Positions 1 to 8,896 are shown, counted from the stretch's first letter. The stretch: 64,000 nt of DNA from Sphingomonas sp. Leaf242 (GCF_001422045.1 NZ_LMLW01000009.1:372001-436000), one strand, 5' to 3'. Notes: generated from the letters alone by a model not told the origin. Numbers and translations are program-made.

Positions 1-1
1 G

Positions 2-940
2 GAGGAAACGGGCCTGCCGTTCGCCTCCAAGATCGACGGCGCGATGCACGCTTGCGGCCATGATTCGCACACTGCGATGCTGGTCGGCGCGGCCAAGGCG
101 CTGTGTGCACGCCGCGAAGACCTGCCTGGTACGGTCGTGTTTATGTTCCAGCCCGGCGAGGAAGGCCATCATGGCGCCCGCCACATGATCGCCGACGGCT
201 TGCTCGACTCGCCGCTGCCCGAGGCTGGCTTCGCGCTCCACATCTCGCCCAACATGCCGATGGGCCACGTCGTCAGCCGCGCGGGCACGCTGATGGCTTC
301 GACCGATACGCTGCGCGCGACGATCACCGGCCGTGGCGGGCACGCCGCGATGCCGCACGACTGCCTCGATCCGCTGCCGATCGCCTGCGAGATCGTTACG
401 GCCCTGCAGACTTATGTCGCGCGTCAGGTCGCAGTTACCGACCCCGCAGTGCTGTCGATCACCAAGCTCAACGCGGGCAGCGCGCACAACGTCATCCCGT
501 CGACGGTCGAGATGCTCGGCACGATGCGCACCCTCTCGGAGCGCACGCGCGAACAGGTCCGTGCCGCCTTCATCCGCATGGTCGAGGGTATCGCCGCCGC
601 ACACGGCGCGGTCGGTGCGCCGACGATCGAGGAAGGCTATCCGGTCACCGTCAACGATGAGCGCGCGACCGACCTGATGAAAGCGTGCGCGACAGCGATC
701 GGTGGCGAGGGCGCGTATCAGGTGATGCCGCCGATGATGGGCGCGGAGGACTTTTCGTACGTCCTCCAGAAACTGCCCGGTGCTATGGCGTTCATCGGTG
801 CTGCGCCCGAGGGTAGCGATCCGCGTACCAACCCGCCGCTCCACAACACGAAAATGACGATCGACGAACGCGTGATGGCGCATGGGATCGCGATGCACTG
901 CGCGGTGGCGGAGCGGTTTTTGGCGAACGGGTTCGACTGA
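2..940 (+). CDS. M20 family metal-dependent amidohydrolase (3' part)
   Basis: The reading frame is open from base 2, so the gene begins before the window. About 312 C-terminal residues are present of the roughly 380-400 usual for M20D amidohydrolases (hippurate hydrolase, IAA-amino acid hydrolase and N-acyl-amino acid deacylase type). Visible metal-site motifs are HACGHD near residue 16, QPGEEGHHGARHM near 52-64, LHIS near 80 and LHNTKM close to the end. They match the conserved Cys/His, Glu, His and His ligands of the dinuclear site. The likely role is cytosolic cleavage of an N-acyl or amide bond; the substrate cannot be told. The gene converges on the beta-lactamase-like gene, with a palindromic repeat between them. 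The family is sure, the substrate is not. Confidence 0.93.
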   Translation, partial: EETGLPFASKIDGAMHACGHDSHTAMLVGAAKALCARREDLPGTVVFMFQPGEEGHHGARHMIADGLLDSPLPEAGFALHISPNMPMGHVVSRAGTLMASTDTLRATITGRGGHAAMPHDCLDPLPIACEIVTALQTYVARQVAVTDPAVLSITKLNAGSAHNVIPSTVEMLGTMRTLSERTREQVRAAFIRMVEGIAAAHGAVGAPTIEEGYPVTVNDERATDLMKACATAIGGEGAYQVMPPMMGAEDFSYVLQKLPGAMAFIGAAPEGSDPRTNPPLHNTKMTIDERVMAHGIAMHCAVAERFLANGFD

Positions 941-974
941 GGGCTTGCCCGAAGAGGGAGGTCGCTCTTCTTAC

Positions 975-1054
975 GTCATCCTGACGAAAGTCAGGACCCA
1001 GAGCCAACTACGGTATCGCCCGTGAGTCTGGATCCTGACTTTCGTCAGGATGAC
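975..1054. repeat. Palindromic intergenic repeat (CTGACGAAAGTCAG type)
   Basis: Two 28-base arms at 975-1002 and 1027-1054 are reverse complements with one mismatch, separated by 24 bases. Each arm also contains a short hairpin, CTGAC-GAAA-GTCAG. It lies between convergent genes, where it may act as a bidirectional transcript end. It differs in sequence from the other five palindromes in the window. It is a REP-like element; no transposase is nearby. Confidence 0.85.
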
Positions 1055-1075
1055 GGGGGTTACGGGACGGGAGTT

Positions 1076-2188
1076 TCAGTGCAGCGGGCGGGTGGTTCCG
1101 GCGTAGTGGGCGACAGCGGCTGCGGCCTGTTGGATCAGCCGCTGGCGTTCGGGCATTGGCCGGATCGTATCCCCGATCATCACCGCGATCGCATAGCGGC
1201 GCCCGTCCGGCGCGGTCAGCAGGCCGACGTCGTTGAAGCCGGCGTTGCGCCGGCCGAGGTCCTGGCCGGTGCCGGTCTTGTGCGCGATCTCCCAGCCGCC
1301 GGGGAGCGCCGCGCGCAGACGAGCGCGACCGGTGACCGAACGCCCCATCGTATCGAGGAGGATCTTGGTCGAGGTCTCGGACAGGATATCCCCCTTCGCC
1401 AGCCGCGCGATCGCGTCGGCAATCGCGATCGGTGCGGCGCCATCGGGTGGATTGCGGACATACGCATTCAGCGCCGCCTCGCGCGCGGCGGGCGACAGCC
1501 GATTGCGCGCAGTCAGGAAGCCGCCATTGACCGCGTAGGACGGCTGCCAGATCAGCCCCGCCGTACCACTCTGAAGCAGCCGTTCGCCCGGACCGAAGCG
1601 GATTGCACCAAGCTGTTTCCGTGCGATCATCGACCGTACCGCGGACGGCCCGCCGACCCGCGTGAGCAGCCGGTCGTTCGCCGTATTGTCGCTATGCGTC
1701 AGCGCGCGGGTGAGAAGGTCGCCAACAGTGGTGCGATAGCCGTCGCCCTTGACGAGCATCGCGATCGGCTGGTGAAATAGAGTCAGGTCCTGGGGGCGGA
1801 CGACGATCGGTTCGTCGAGGCGCAGCTTGCCCTGATCGCGCAGGTCCATCACGGTCAGCGCCACCCAGAGCTTGCTGACCGATTGCTGCGGCAGGAGCTG
1901 GCGCCCGCCGGCTTCGACCGTCCAGCCATCGTCGACCGCGCGGATGGCGATGCCTGCCTTGCCCTGGAAACCGCTGTGCAGCTCGGAGATCGCGTTGACG
2001 AGGCTGAGCGGAGCGGGGCGCAGAGCGCGGGGCAGTGGCGGCGGCACCGGGATCGAGACGAACCCCTCGGACTGGTGCATCGGTCCGACCGCAGGAGGGC
2101 TTGGCCGCGAGGCCGATCCGCAACCGGCGAGCGCCGCGCCGAACAGCGAGGTTACCAGAAGACGCTTGAACGCACTCGCCGATGTCAT
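1076..2188 (-). CDS. Class A beta-lactamase-like serine hydrolase, lipoprotein
   Basis: 370 residues. The N-terminus is a lipoprotein signal peptide with lipobox LAGC (Cys23), then a proline-rich linker to about residue 60, so the enzyme is probably anchored to a membrane facing the periplasm. Catalytic motifs are SVSK (103-106), SDN (166-168), a candidate omega-loop ERLLQ (202-206, corresponding to ExxLN with Asn replaced by Gln), and HKTGTG (303-308). The Ser-to-SDN (63) and SDN-to-Glu (36) spacings fit class A enzymes. The Glu-to-KTG interval is about 100 residues against about 68 in TEM, so roughly 34 extra residues are inserted. It may hydrolyse penicillins or cephalosporins, or be a related amidase. 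The next gene on the same strand, 114 bases upstream, is nadB, which is unrelated in function. Confidence 0.85.
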   Translation of the reverse strand: MTSASAFKRLLVTSLFGAALAGCGSASRPSPPAVGPMHQSEGFVSIPVPPPLPRALRPAPLSLVNAISELHSGFQGKAGIAIRAVDDGWTVEAGGRQLLPQQSVSKLWVALTVMDLRDQGKLRLDEPIVVRPQDLTLFHQPIAMLVKGDGYRTTVGDLLTRALTHSDNTANDRLLTRVGGPSAVRSMIARKQLGAIRFGPGERLLQSGTAGLIWQPSYAVNGGFLTARNRLSPAAREAALNAYVRNPPDGAAPIAIADAIARLAKGDILSETSTKILLDTMGRSVTGRARLRAALPGGWEIAHKTGTGQDLGRRNAGFNDVGLLTAPDGRRYAIAVMIGDTIRPMPERQRLIQQAAAAVAHYAGTTRPLH

Positions 2189-2302
2189 GATGGAACGCCC
2201 TGCACTGAAGCACCGACCCTTATCCGTTGATCCGCCGCGCGAAACAGGACGCAGGCGTCGCTGCGACGAAGCGCGCCGACGGCACGCCCAGTCGCGCAGG
2301 GA

Positions 2303-3880
2303 TCAGGGAACGAGAACCGTATCGACCGCCTCAGGCAGCGTCTCTGGGTAATCGAGCGTGAAATGCAGCCCGCGGCTCTCGTGCCGGTGCAGCGCGGATC
2401 GGACGATCAGTTCGGCGGTCTGGAGCAGGTTGCGCAGCTCGATCAGGTCGGGCGTGACGCGGAAATGTTGATAATATTCCGCGACCTCGTCGTTCAGTAG
2501 CTTGATCCGGTGCTTGGCGCGTTCGAGCCGCTTGGTGGTGCGGACGATGCCAACGTAATTCCACATGAAGCGGCGGATCTCGGTCCAGGTCTGCTTGATC
2601 ACGACCTCTTCGTCGGAATCGGTGACGCGGCTTTCGTCCCAGGGGCGGATCGGCGGGGGCGGGGGCAGCGAGTCCCACGCAGCTGCGATGCTGTCCGCCG
2701 CTGCCTCGCCGAACACGAAGCATTCGAGCAGCGAATTGGACGCAAGCCGGTTGGCGCCGTGCAGGCCGGATTCGGTGCACTCGCCCGCTGCATACAGGCC
2801 GGGGAGGTCGGTCTTGCCGTGCTCGTCGATGACGATGCCGCCGCACGTGTAATGCTGCGCGGGGACGACCGGGATCGGCTGCGTGGTCATGTCGATGCCG
2901 ACCGTCAGCAGCTTCTCGTGTATGTTGGGGAAGTGATGGCGGATGAACGCAGGCGGCATGTGGCTGATGTCGAGATGGACGTAGTCGAGGCCGTAGCGCT
3001 TGATCTCGGCATCGATCGCGCGCGCGACGATATCGCGGGGGGCGAGCTCCATCCGCGCGGGGTCGTAATAGGTCATGAAGCGCTTACCGGTCGATGGATT
3101 GATCAACCGCCCGCCTTCGCCGCGCACCGCTTCGGTGATCAGGAAATTCTTGACCTCCAGATTGTAGAGGCAGGTCGGGTGGAACTGCATCATCTCCATA
3201 TTGGAGACGCGGGCGCCCGCGCGCCATGCCATCGCGATGCCGTCGCCGGTCGCGCCGCGGGGGGCGGTCGAGAACAAATAGGTCCGGCCCGCACCGCCGG
3301 TCGCGAGGATCGTCGCCCGCGCGGTGTAGAGGGCCACGCGTTCGGTCTTGCGATCGACCGCGTAGACGCCCCAGACGTTGCCCGAGCCCGAATAGCGCTC
3401 CTCGTGACGGCCAGTGGCGAGGTCGATCGCGATTTGATCCGGCACGAGCGTGATGTTCGGATGTGCTTCGGCAGCCTTCTGGAGCGCTTCCTGCACCGCC
3501 CAGCCGGTCGCGTCGGCGACGTGGACGATGCGACGGTGCGAGTGTCCGCCTTCGCGCGTCAGGTGCAGCGCGTTGCCCTCGGTCTCGAACGGCACGCCGA
3601 GATGCGTCAGGCGCTCGATCGCGGCGGGGGCGCCTTCGACGACCATCTCGACGATCGCGCGGTCGTTGAGCCCGGCGCCGGCGACCATCGTGTCCTCGAC
3701 ATGGTTCTCGAACGTGTCGCCGGGTTCGAGCACCGCGGCGATCCCCCCTTGCGCCCACGCGGTCGAGCCTTCGTTGAGCGCGCCCTTGGCCAGCACGGTG
3801 ACCTTGAAGCGCTCCGCCAGGTTGAGCGCCGCGGTAAGCCCGGCGGCGCCCGAGCCGACGATCAGGACGTCGCTATTCAT
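2303..3880 (-). CDS. nadB: L-aspartate oxidase
   Basis: 525 residues, the normal length for NadB. The enzyme oxidises L-aspartate to iminoaspartate with FAD, the first step of bacterial NAD synthesis, in the cytosol. The start at 3880 gives the Rossmann motif VGSGAAGLTAAL directly at the N-terminus. A longer frame reaching 4027 adds about 49 residues that look unrelated and was not used. Other signatures are STAWAQGGIAAV, HSHRRIVH, the QFHPT motif, and the C-terminal HYTCGGIVID...GLYAAGE and NRLASNSLLE segments of the succinate dehydrogenase/fumarate reductase flavoprotein fold. nadA and nadC are not adjacent. The Shine-Dalgarno site before the chosen start is weak. Confidence 0.96.
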   Translation of the reverse strand: MNSDVLIVGSGAAGLTAALNLAERFKVTVLAKGALNEGSTAWAQGGIAAVLEPGDTFENHVEDTMVAGAGLNDRAIVEMVVEGAPAAIERLTHLGVPFETEGNALHLTREGGHSHRRIVHVADATGWAVQEALQKAAEAHPNITLVPDQIAIDLATGRHEERYSGSGNVWGVYAVDRKTERVALYTARATILATGGAGRTYLFSTAPRGATGDGIAMAWRAGARVSNMEMMQFHPTCLYNLEVKNFLITEAVRGEGGRLINPSTGKRFMTYYDPARMELAPRDIVARAIDAEIKRYGLDYVHLDISHMPPAFIRHHFPNIHEKLLTVGIDMTTQPIPVVPAQHYTCGGIVIDEHGKTDLPGLYAAGECTESGLHGANRLASNSLLECFVFGEAAADSIAAAWDSLPPPPPIRPWDESRVTDSDEEVVIKQTWTEIRRFMWNYVGIVRTTKRLERAKHRIKLLNDEVAEYYQHFRVTPDLIELRNLLQTAELIVRSALHRHESRGLHFTLDYPETLPEAVDTVLVP

Positions 3881-4179
3881 GGTGGGAGAGCCTCGACGTA
3901 AGTGGTGATAGGCACGCGCTGCGGCACGGCGCGGAAAAACGATCCTGCATTCGCCCGATGTGGCACAAAATACCGGGTGCAGGACAGCAGATAGGACGGG
4001 TCGTGCGATAAAACTGTGACGCCTCAACCGATTGAGTCGACCGCAGCGAAACGCCAGTCACGATCGGCGGCGAAACCGACGATAGCCGGCTTTGACCCGC
4101 TGCGATTTGGGCGTCAGGCTGCGATCGGTATGGTCCGGGGATCGATTCTCCGCGCAACCGACCGGAACGGGCGAAGCAT
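3881..4179. other. Divergent intergenic region nadB / ROK regulator
   Basis: 299 bases between the divergent starts of nadB and the ROK regulator. It should hold both promoters. No convincing -35/-10 pair, operator palindrome or small gene could be singled out. The region is less GC-rich around 3960-4040 than the flanking genes. Confidence 0.5.
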
Positions 4180-5448
4180 GTGACGAAGAACAAGGAACGG
4201 GGCTCGGGCGCGCCGGGAAAGTCGGTGGGGATCGATCGCAGCGCGCGGCTTGGCGATCGCGGTGGGAGGCTCGGTATCAGTCTTTCGGGGACCAACCTCG
4301 AACGCGCGGGCGACTACAACCAGCGGACCGTGCTGCAGGCGATCCGTGTGAGCGGCGAGGCGAGCCGGACCGATCTCGCGACGATCACCGGGCTGACCGC
4401 GCCGACGATCGCCAACATCACGCGGCGGCTGCTCGAGGAGGGGCTGATCAGCGACGCGGGGCGGCGGCAGGGCGCGCGCGGGCAGCCGGCGGCGCAGCTT
4501 GTGATCAATCCGGCGGGCGGCTTTTCGGTCGGGATCAATATCGACCGCGACCATATCACGATCGTGTCGCTCGACCTCGCGGGGACGGTTCTGACGCGCG
4601 CGACGCGGGAAATCGCGTTCGCGATGCCTGACGCGGTCTCGGCTTGGCTGCGCGACGAGATCGCCGCGATCCGATCGTCCGATCTGATCGACGAGGCGCG
4701 CCTGCTGGGAGTCGGTGTCGCGATGCCCGACGATCTCGGGCGGGTGCCGTTTCCGCATCGTCCTGCCGCGTATGAAGGCTGGGACGACATAGACGTCGTC
4801 GCGCTCGTCGGGGCGATCGTGCCGTGGCCGGTCTATGTTGACAACGATGCCGCAGCGGCAGCGATCGGCGAGGCGCAGTTCGGGTCGGGGATGGTCCTGC
4901 CGAGCTTCTTCTACGTCCTGGTCAGCGCGGGGCTGGGCGGCGGACTGGTGATCGACGGGAATTATTTCCGCGGCGCGGGCGCGCGCAGCGGCGAGATCGG
5001 TTTCATGCCCGACATGACCCCGCGCGCCCACGGCCGGACGGTGCAGGAAACGGTGTCGCTGTCCGCGCTCTACGATCGGCTGGAGGCGGGGGGCTGCGAT
5101 GTTGCCGGGGTCGGCGCGCTCACCGGCGTCGATCCGGCGGTGTCGGCGATCGTCGCCGACTGGGTCGAGGATGCGGCGCAATCGCTGATCGCGCCGCTGA
5201 TCGCGGTGAGTTGCCTGGTCGATCCCGGTGCGGTCCTGATCGGGGGACGGTTGCCCGGGCCTCTGGTAGACGCGCTGGTCGAGCGGCTCAACGCGATGCT
5301 GGCAGACTTGGCGCTACCGTCGGCCGCGCGGGTGATGCGCGCGGCGATGTCGGACGACGCGCCCGCGATCGGCGCGGCGATCCTGCCGTTCCTCCACCAT
5401 ATCCTTCCGTCGGACGCCATCTTGATGCAGGCGGGTCGCTCCGGCTGA
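4180..5448 (+). CDS. ROK family transcriptional regulator
   Basis: 422 residues, GTG start at 4180 preceded by GGAACGG; the exact start is uncertain. A winged helix-turn-helix occupies roughly residues 45-105 (YNQRTVLQAI, then TDLATITGLTAPTIANITRRL). The sugar-binding ROK domain follows, with DNDAAAAAIGE and SAGLGGGLVIDG. Family members such as NagC, Mlc and XylR repress sugar operons and release DNA when they bind a sugar or sugar phosphate. The CxCGxxGCxE zinc motif that usually follows the GE.GH segment is absent here (GEIGFMPDM is followed by RAHGRTVQET). It sits just upstream of a ROK kinase and a glycosidase locus, which it probably controls. Confidence 0.92.
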   Translation: MTKNKERGSGAPGKSVGIDRSARLGDRGGRLGISLSGTNLERAGDYNQRTVLQAIRVSGEASRTDLATITGLTAPTIANITRRLLEEGLISDAGRRQGARGQPAAQLVINPAGGFSVGINIDRDHITIVSLDLAGTVLTRATREIAFAMPDAVSAWLRDEIAAIRSSDLIDEARLLGVGVAMPDDLGRVPFPHRPAAYEGWDDIDVVALVGAIVPWPVYVDNDAAAAAIGEAQFGSGMVLPSFFYVLVSAGLGGGLVIDGNYFRGAGARSGEIGFMPDMTPRAHGRTVQETVSLSALYDRLEAGGCDVAGVGALTGVDPAVSAIVADWVEDAAQSLIAPLIAVSCLVDPGAVLIGGRLPGPLVDALVERLNAMLADLALPSAARVMRAAMSDDAPAIGAAILPFLHHILPSDAILMQAGRSG

Positions 5449-5652
5449 ACGATTAACGCAATTTAACTTTTTAATTCGATGGGGCTTGGCTAGATTGGTC
5501 TCACGCGTGCCGCTGTGACTGGGCGACGGCGGGAGCGATTGGCGTCGGCGGTTCTGATCGCAGTACAGCCCCTGTGCCTCTTTACCGAGAGACGCTGCAC
5601 TCCCCCATCCGGTTTCGACGTCGCCGACGGCGTTCGACGGGAGAGGCGATCG
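5449..5652 (+). other. Leader between ROK regulator and ROK kinase
   Basis: 204 bases with an AT-rich stretch at about 5454-5480 in otherwise GC-rich DNA, which may hold a promoter or operator for the kinase. A Shine-Dalgarno site, GGGAGAGG, ends about five bases before the kinase start at 5653. An open frame extends upstream to 5515, but its residues do not resemble ROK proteins. Confidence 0.4.
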
Positions 5653-6549
5653 ATGGTTCAGATTGGTATTGATTTTGGCGGGACGAAGATCGAGGCCGCG
5701 GCGCTCGACGAGGGCGGCCAGTTCCTCAGCCGTCTTCGCGTGCCCAACCCGGGCGATTACGATCGCGCGGTGCGCGATGTCCGCGACCTCGTTCTCGCGG
5801 TCGAGGCGGAAGCGGGCGCGTTAGGCACGATCGGGATCGGCACGCCCGGATCGATTTCGCCGCGGACCGGCCTGATGCGCAACGCCAATTCGCTCTATCT
5901 CAACGGCCGCACGTTCCGCGAAGACCTGGAGACCGCCATGGAGCGGCCGCTGCGGATGGCGAACGACGCCAATTGCCTCGCGCTGTCGGAGGCGGTCGAC
6001 GGTGCCGCAGCGGGGGCGCGATCGGCGTTCGCGATCATCGTCGGGACCGGATGCGGCGGCGGACTGGTGATCGACGGGCGGATCGTCGAGGGCGCGAACG
6101 GGATTGCCGGCGAATGGGGCCATGTCCCGCTGCCGTGGCCGACGGGCGTCGAGGTGCCGGGGCCGGCGTGTTGGTGCGGCCAGCATGGCTGCCTGGAAAG
6201 CTGGGTGTCGGGGACGGGATTCCGTCGCGATCACGAGAGTGTCACGGGGCAGGCGCTCGACGGCGCCGCGATCATGGCTGCCGCGCGCGCCGGCGACGCG
6301 GACGCGACCGCGACGCTCGATCGCTACATCGACCGCCTGGGTCGCGCGCTCGCGCTGATCGCGAACCTGGTCGATCCGGATTGCTTCGTGCTCGGGGGCG
6401 GCATGTCGAACGTCGTGGAAATCTACGACCGGCTTCCTGCGGTGGTGCGCAGCCACACGTTCTCGGATGGCTGGGACGCCAAGATCGTCCAGGCGGTGTG
6501 GGGCGACAGCAGCGGGGTCCGCGGCGCCGCGCGGCTCTGGCCAGCCTGA
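5653..6549 (+). CDS. ROK family sugar kinase (fructokinase/mannokinase-like)
   Basis: 298 residues, typical of bacterial ROK hexokinases. The start at 5653 follows a good Shine-Dalgarno site and places the phosphate-binding motif GIDFGGTKIEAAAL at residues 4-17. Other motifs are NDANCLALSE, GTGCGGGLVIDG, GEWGH, and the zinc-binding CWCGQHGCLE that defines functional ROK kinases. It transfers phosphate from ATP to a hexose in the cytosol. This subgroup includes fructokinases, mannokinases and N-acetylhexosamine kinases, and the specificity cannot be read directly. With a GH2 beta-mannosidase-type enzyme and a GH3 beta-glucosidase next door, mannose or fructose is a reasonable substrate (inference). 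It ends 13 bases before the convergent esterase gene. Confidence 0.93.
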   Translation: MVQIGIDFGGTKIEAAALDEGGQFLSRLRVPNPGDYDRAVRDVRDLVLAVEAEAGALGTIGIGTPGSISPRTGLMRNANSLYLNGRTFREDLETAMERPLRMANDANCLALSEAVDGAAAGARSAFAIIVGTGCGGGLVIDGRIVEGANGIAGEWGHVPLPWPTGVEVPGPACWCGQHGCLESWVSGTGFRRDHESVTGQALDGAAIMAAARAGDADATATLDRYIDRLGRALALIANLVDPDCFVLGGGMSNVVEIYDRLPAVVRSHTFSDGWDAKIVQAVWGDSSGVRGAARLWPA

Positions 6550-6562
6550 CGCCGGTCGACGA

Positions 6563-8020
6563 TCAGGGCGCGGCGCGCAGTCCGCAGACGTCGCCGCGCA
6601 GATTGTTGCCGGGCTGCGGACCGCCGTTGACAAAGCCGAGATACGTCTTGCTCGCCAGATCGTAGCGTTTCCAGGTCGGCAGGCCCGGTGCGTTCGGGGT
6701 GCCGGTGCGCGCGAAGGCGAGCCAATAGGCCTGCATCGGCGGCGCGCCCGGTTCGAGTTCGTCGCTGCCCGCCATCACGTAGCGGATCTCGCTGCCGTGC
6801 GTCACCGGCTTCGCGTCGGGGGCGGTATAGTCGAACTGGTACTGCCAGACGGGCTGGCCTGCGCGGGTTCGCGCGGCGGCGACGGTTGTCGTCGGGCAGC
6901 GGAAGGTGATGTCGTTCGACAGGATCAGGTCGAGATCGCCCATCCGCGGATCGGCGACGGGGATCGTGTCCACGCCATATGCTCGCCGCGCGAGGCCGGC
7001 GTTGCGCCCGAATGCGTCCGCGATCGCCTCGCCCGCGCGCGAAACGCCGCCGTGGAGCGTCAGTTCGCGCGCATTGTTGCCGACGATCAGCGGGGCGGGG
7101 TTGCCGCCTTTCGCCAGGGTTTCGGCGGGGGGCTCGGTCAACACGCGGCCGTCGACGATCGCCTGGAGCCAGATGAAGCTCTTGTCGGCCAGACCGGGAA
7201 CGTCGACCGCCTCGGTCGCGGCGATCAGGCGCGCGACGGGGAGCGCGCGGAGCGCGGCGGCGGTCTGCGCGATGCCGGCCTTTGCCGCGATCATGGTGCC
7301 GAGGCGTTCGTTCTCGGCGAGGCTGCGCGGGGGCGTGCCGAAGCCGGGCGTGCCGCTTTCCTCGATCGCCTTGGCGAACAGTCCGCGCGATCCGGGGCTG
7401 AGGAGGTGCAGGCCGACGTCCATCGCGCCGGCGCTCTCGCCGAACAGCGTGACGTTGGCGGGATCGCCGCCGAACGCCGCGATGTTGGCGCGCACCCAGC
7501 GGAGTGCTGCCTGCTGGTCCATCAGCCCGTAATTGCCCGAGGCGCCGCCGCTCTCGCGGGTGAGCGCAGGGTGCGACATAAAGCCGAGCGCGCCGAGCCG
7601 GTACTGGATGCTGACGAGCACGACGCCCTTGCGGACCATGCCCGACTGGATCGTGCCCGCGCCGCCGCCCGCGTAGTTCGAGCCGCCGTGGATCCAGACC
7701 ATCACCGGTAGCGGCTTGGCGGGTTTGGAATCGGGGGTCGCGACTTCGAGATAGAGGCAGTCCTCGCTCGCGAAACTGGCCGCCTTGGTGTTCCAGCCGC
7801 GATCGACCTGCGGGCAGGACGGCGCCGATACGGTGGCGTCGCGGGTGGTTTTCCAGGCGCGGACCGGCTGCGGTGGCTTCCAGCGGAGCGGGCCCGTCGG
7901 CGGCGCGGCGTAGGGGATGCCGCGGTAGAGCTGGCGACCATCCGCAGTCACCTCGCCGCGCACCGCGCCGCGGTCGGTGGAGACGATTGCGGTCGACAGG
8001 GCTAGCGCGGCGAGCAGCAT
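6563..8020 (-). CDS. Type B carboxylesterase, secreted
   Basis: 485 residues from the start at 8020, which creates a short signal peptide (MLLAALALSTAIVS) and overlaps the stop of the upstream SGNH gene as TGATG. This implies translational coupling. An open frame reaches 8284 but only through the neighbour's coding region. It has an alpha/beta hydrolase fold with oxyanion motif HGGSN at 111-115, nucleophile elbow GESAGA with Ser196, EDCLYL at 86-91, and a C-terminal HGSEIRYV that carries the catalytic His. Substrates of this family are carboxylic esters. In a glycosidase operon it plausibly removes acetyl or aryl ester groups from a plant polysaccharide (inference). Confidence 0.92.
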   Translation of the reverse strand: MLLAALALSTAIVSTDRGAVRGEVTADGRQLYRGIPYAAPPTGPLRWKPPQPVRAWKTTRDATVSAPSCPQVDRGWNTKAASFASEDCLYLEVATPDSKPAKPLPVMVWIHGGSNYAGGGAGTIQSGMVRKGVVLVSIQYRLGALGFMSHPALTRESGGASGNYGLMDQQAALRWVRANIAAFGGDPANVTLFGESAGAMDVGLHLLSPGSRGLFAKAIEESGTPGFGTPPRSLAENERLGTMIAAKAGIAQTAAALRALPVARLIAATEAVDVPGLADKSFIWLQAIVDGRVLTEPPAETLAKGGNPAPLIVGNNARELTLHGGVSRAGEAIADAFGRNAGLARRAYGVDTIPVADPRMGDLDLILSNDITFRCPTTTVAAARTRAGQPVWQYQFDYTAPDAKPVTHGSEIRYVMAGSDELEPGAPPMQAYWLAFARTGTPNAPGLPTWKRYDLASKTYLGFVNGGPQPGNNLRGDVCGLRAAP

Positions 8021-8787
8021 CAGCGGGCGATCACCGCGCGGGTCGGGGCGGGGTGCGACAGCGCCGCCTTGAACGCGCGCTCGGCGACCGGCGCCATCAT
8101 CGCATACCCGGCCACCGTCGGGTGGACGTGATCCGACGAGAGCCCCTCGCGCATCCCCAGCGTGCCGGGCGCGACCAGCGCGGACCAGTAATCGGCATAG
8201 GTCGAGCCGGTCGCCGCCGCATAGGATTTGAGCCACGCGTTCATCGCGACGATCTTGCTGCCGGTATCGAGGCCCGGTCGCCACGGATAGCGGTCGGCGG
8301 GCGGGATCGAGGCGAGGATCACGCGGATGCCGTTGGCCTGCGCGAGTTCGGTCATCGCGCGGATATTGGCCTTGCTCTCGTCGGGCGTCATCGGTCCGGT
8401 ATTGAACGCGATGTCGTTGGTCCCGGCCATGATCTGAACGACGGCGGGCTTGAGCGCGATGACGTCGGCGGGGAAGCGGACCAGCATCTGCGGCGTGGTC
8501 TGGCCGCCGATCCCGCGGCCGATCCGGCCGGGCTTGAAGAACGTCGGAACGTGATCGAACCAGCCCTGCGTGATCGAATCGCCGATCAGGACGATGCGAG
8601 GTTGCCCGGCAACCGGGGCCGGAAGCGCGGCGTTCGCGTCGCGGTAACGGCCGACCCAGGCCCAGTCGGTGTGGAGCCGGTCCTCGGCGTCCTTCGCCGA
8701 TTTCTGCTCGGGCGTCGGGTCGGCGGCGAAGACGGGGAACGCCACGGCGACGGCGAGCGCGGCGAGCAACAGGTGGGTCGGTTTCAT
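8020..8787 (-). CDS. SGNH/GDSL-family esterase, secreted
   Basis: 255 residues with a clear signal peptide ending VFAAD near residue 22. All four SGNH blocks are present: GDSIT with Ser71, a conserved Gly around 94-95 (GIGGQ), GTND with Asn124, and DHVHP with Asp219 and His222. This layout resembles platelet-activating factor acetylhydrolase-like and carbohydrate acetylesterase enzymes. It lies between GH2 and the type B esterase and is coupled to the latter by a one-base overlap, so deacetylation of the glycan substrate is its likely role. The polysaccharide target is inferred from neighbours only. Confidence 0.92.
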   Translation of the reverse strand: MKPTHLLLAALAVAVAFPVFAADPTPEQKSAKDAEDRLHTDWAWVGRYRDANAALPAPVAGQPRIVLIGDSITQGWFDHVPTFFKPGRIGRGIGGQTTPQMLVRFPADVIALKPAVVQIMAGTNDIAFNTGPMTPDESKANIRAMTELAQANGIRVILASIPPADRYPWRPGLDTGSKIVAMNAWLKSYAAATGSTYADYWSALVAPGTLGMREGLSSDHVHPTVAGYAMMAPVAERAFKAALSHPAPTRAVIAR

Positions 8788-8811
8788 CAGGTCATCCTAT
8801 CGGGTCGGCGG

Positions 8812-8892
8812 TTACCGGAGCGGCATCGGGCGGTCCTGCGCCGCCGCCGCTGCCGGGGCTACAAGCAAGGCGAGGGCGGCGAGGATCTTCAT
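8812..8892 (-). pseudogene. 26-codon signal-peptide mini-ORF, probable gene remnant
   Basis: Starting at ATG 8892, five bases after the GH2 stop, a frame encodes a perfect-looking signal peptide (MKILAALALLVAPAAAAAQ) and then only seven more residues before TAA at 8814-8812. It is in frame with the SGNH gene that begins 25 bases later, but TAA and TAG lie between. It may be the start of a deleted secreted-protein gene, a former start of the SGNH gene, or a short coupling leader. No known peptide matches it by eye. Confidence 0.5.
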
Positions 8893-8896
8893 CGGT

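Noticed and set aside
1076..2188. Loss of the general-base Glu in the beta-lactamase-like protein
   Set aside because: IWQPSY at 213-218 first looked like a WEPELN loop with Glu changed to Gln. Glu202 in ERLLQ is at the correct distance (36) from SDN, so a Glu is probably present.
3881..4027. N-terminal extension of nadB
   Set aside because: The extra residues precede the FAD-binding motif that normally starts NadB and look non-coding.
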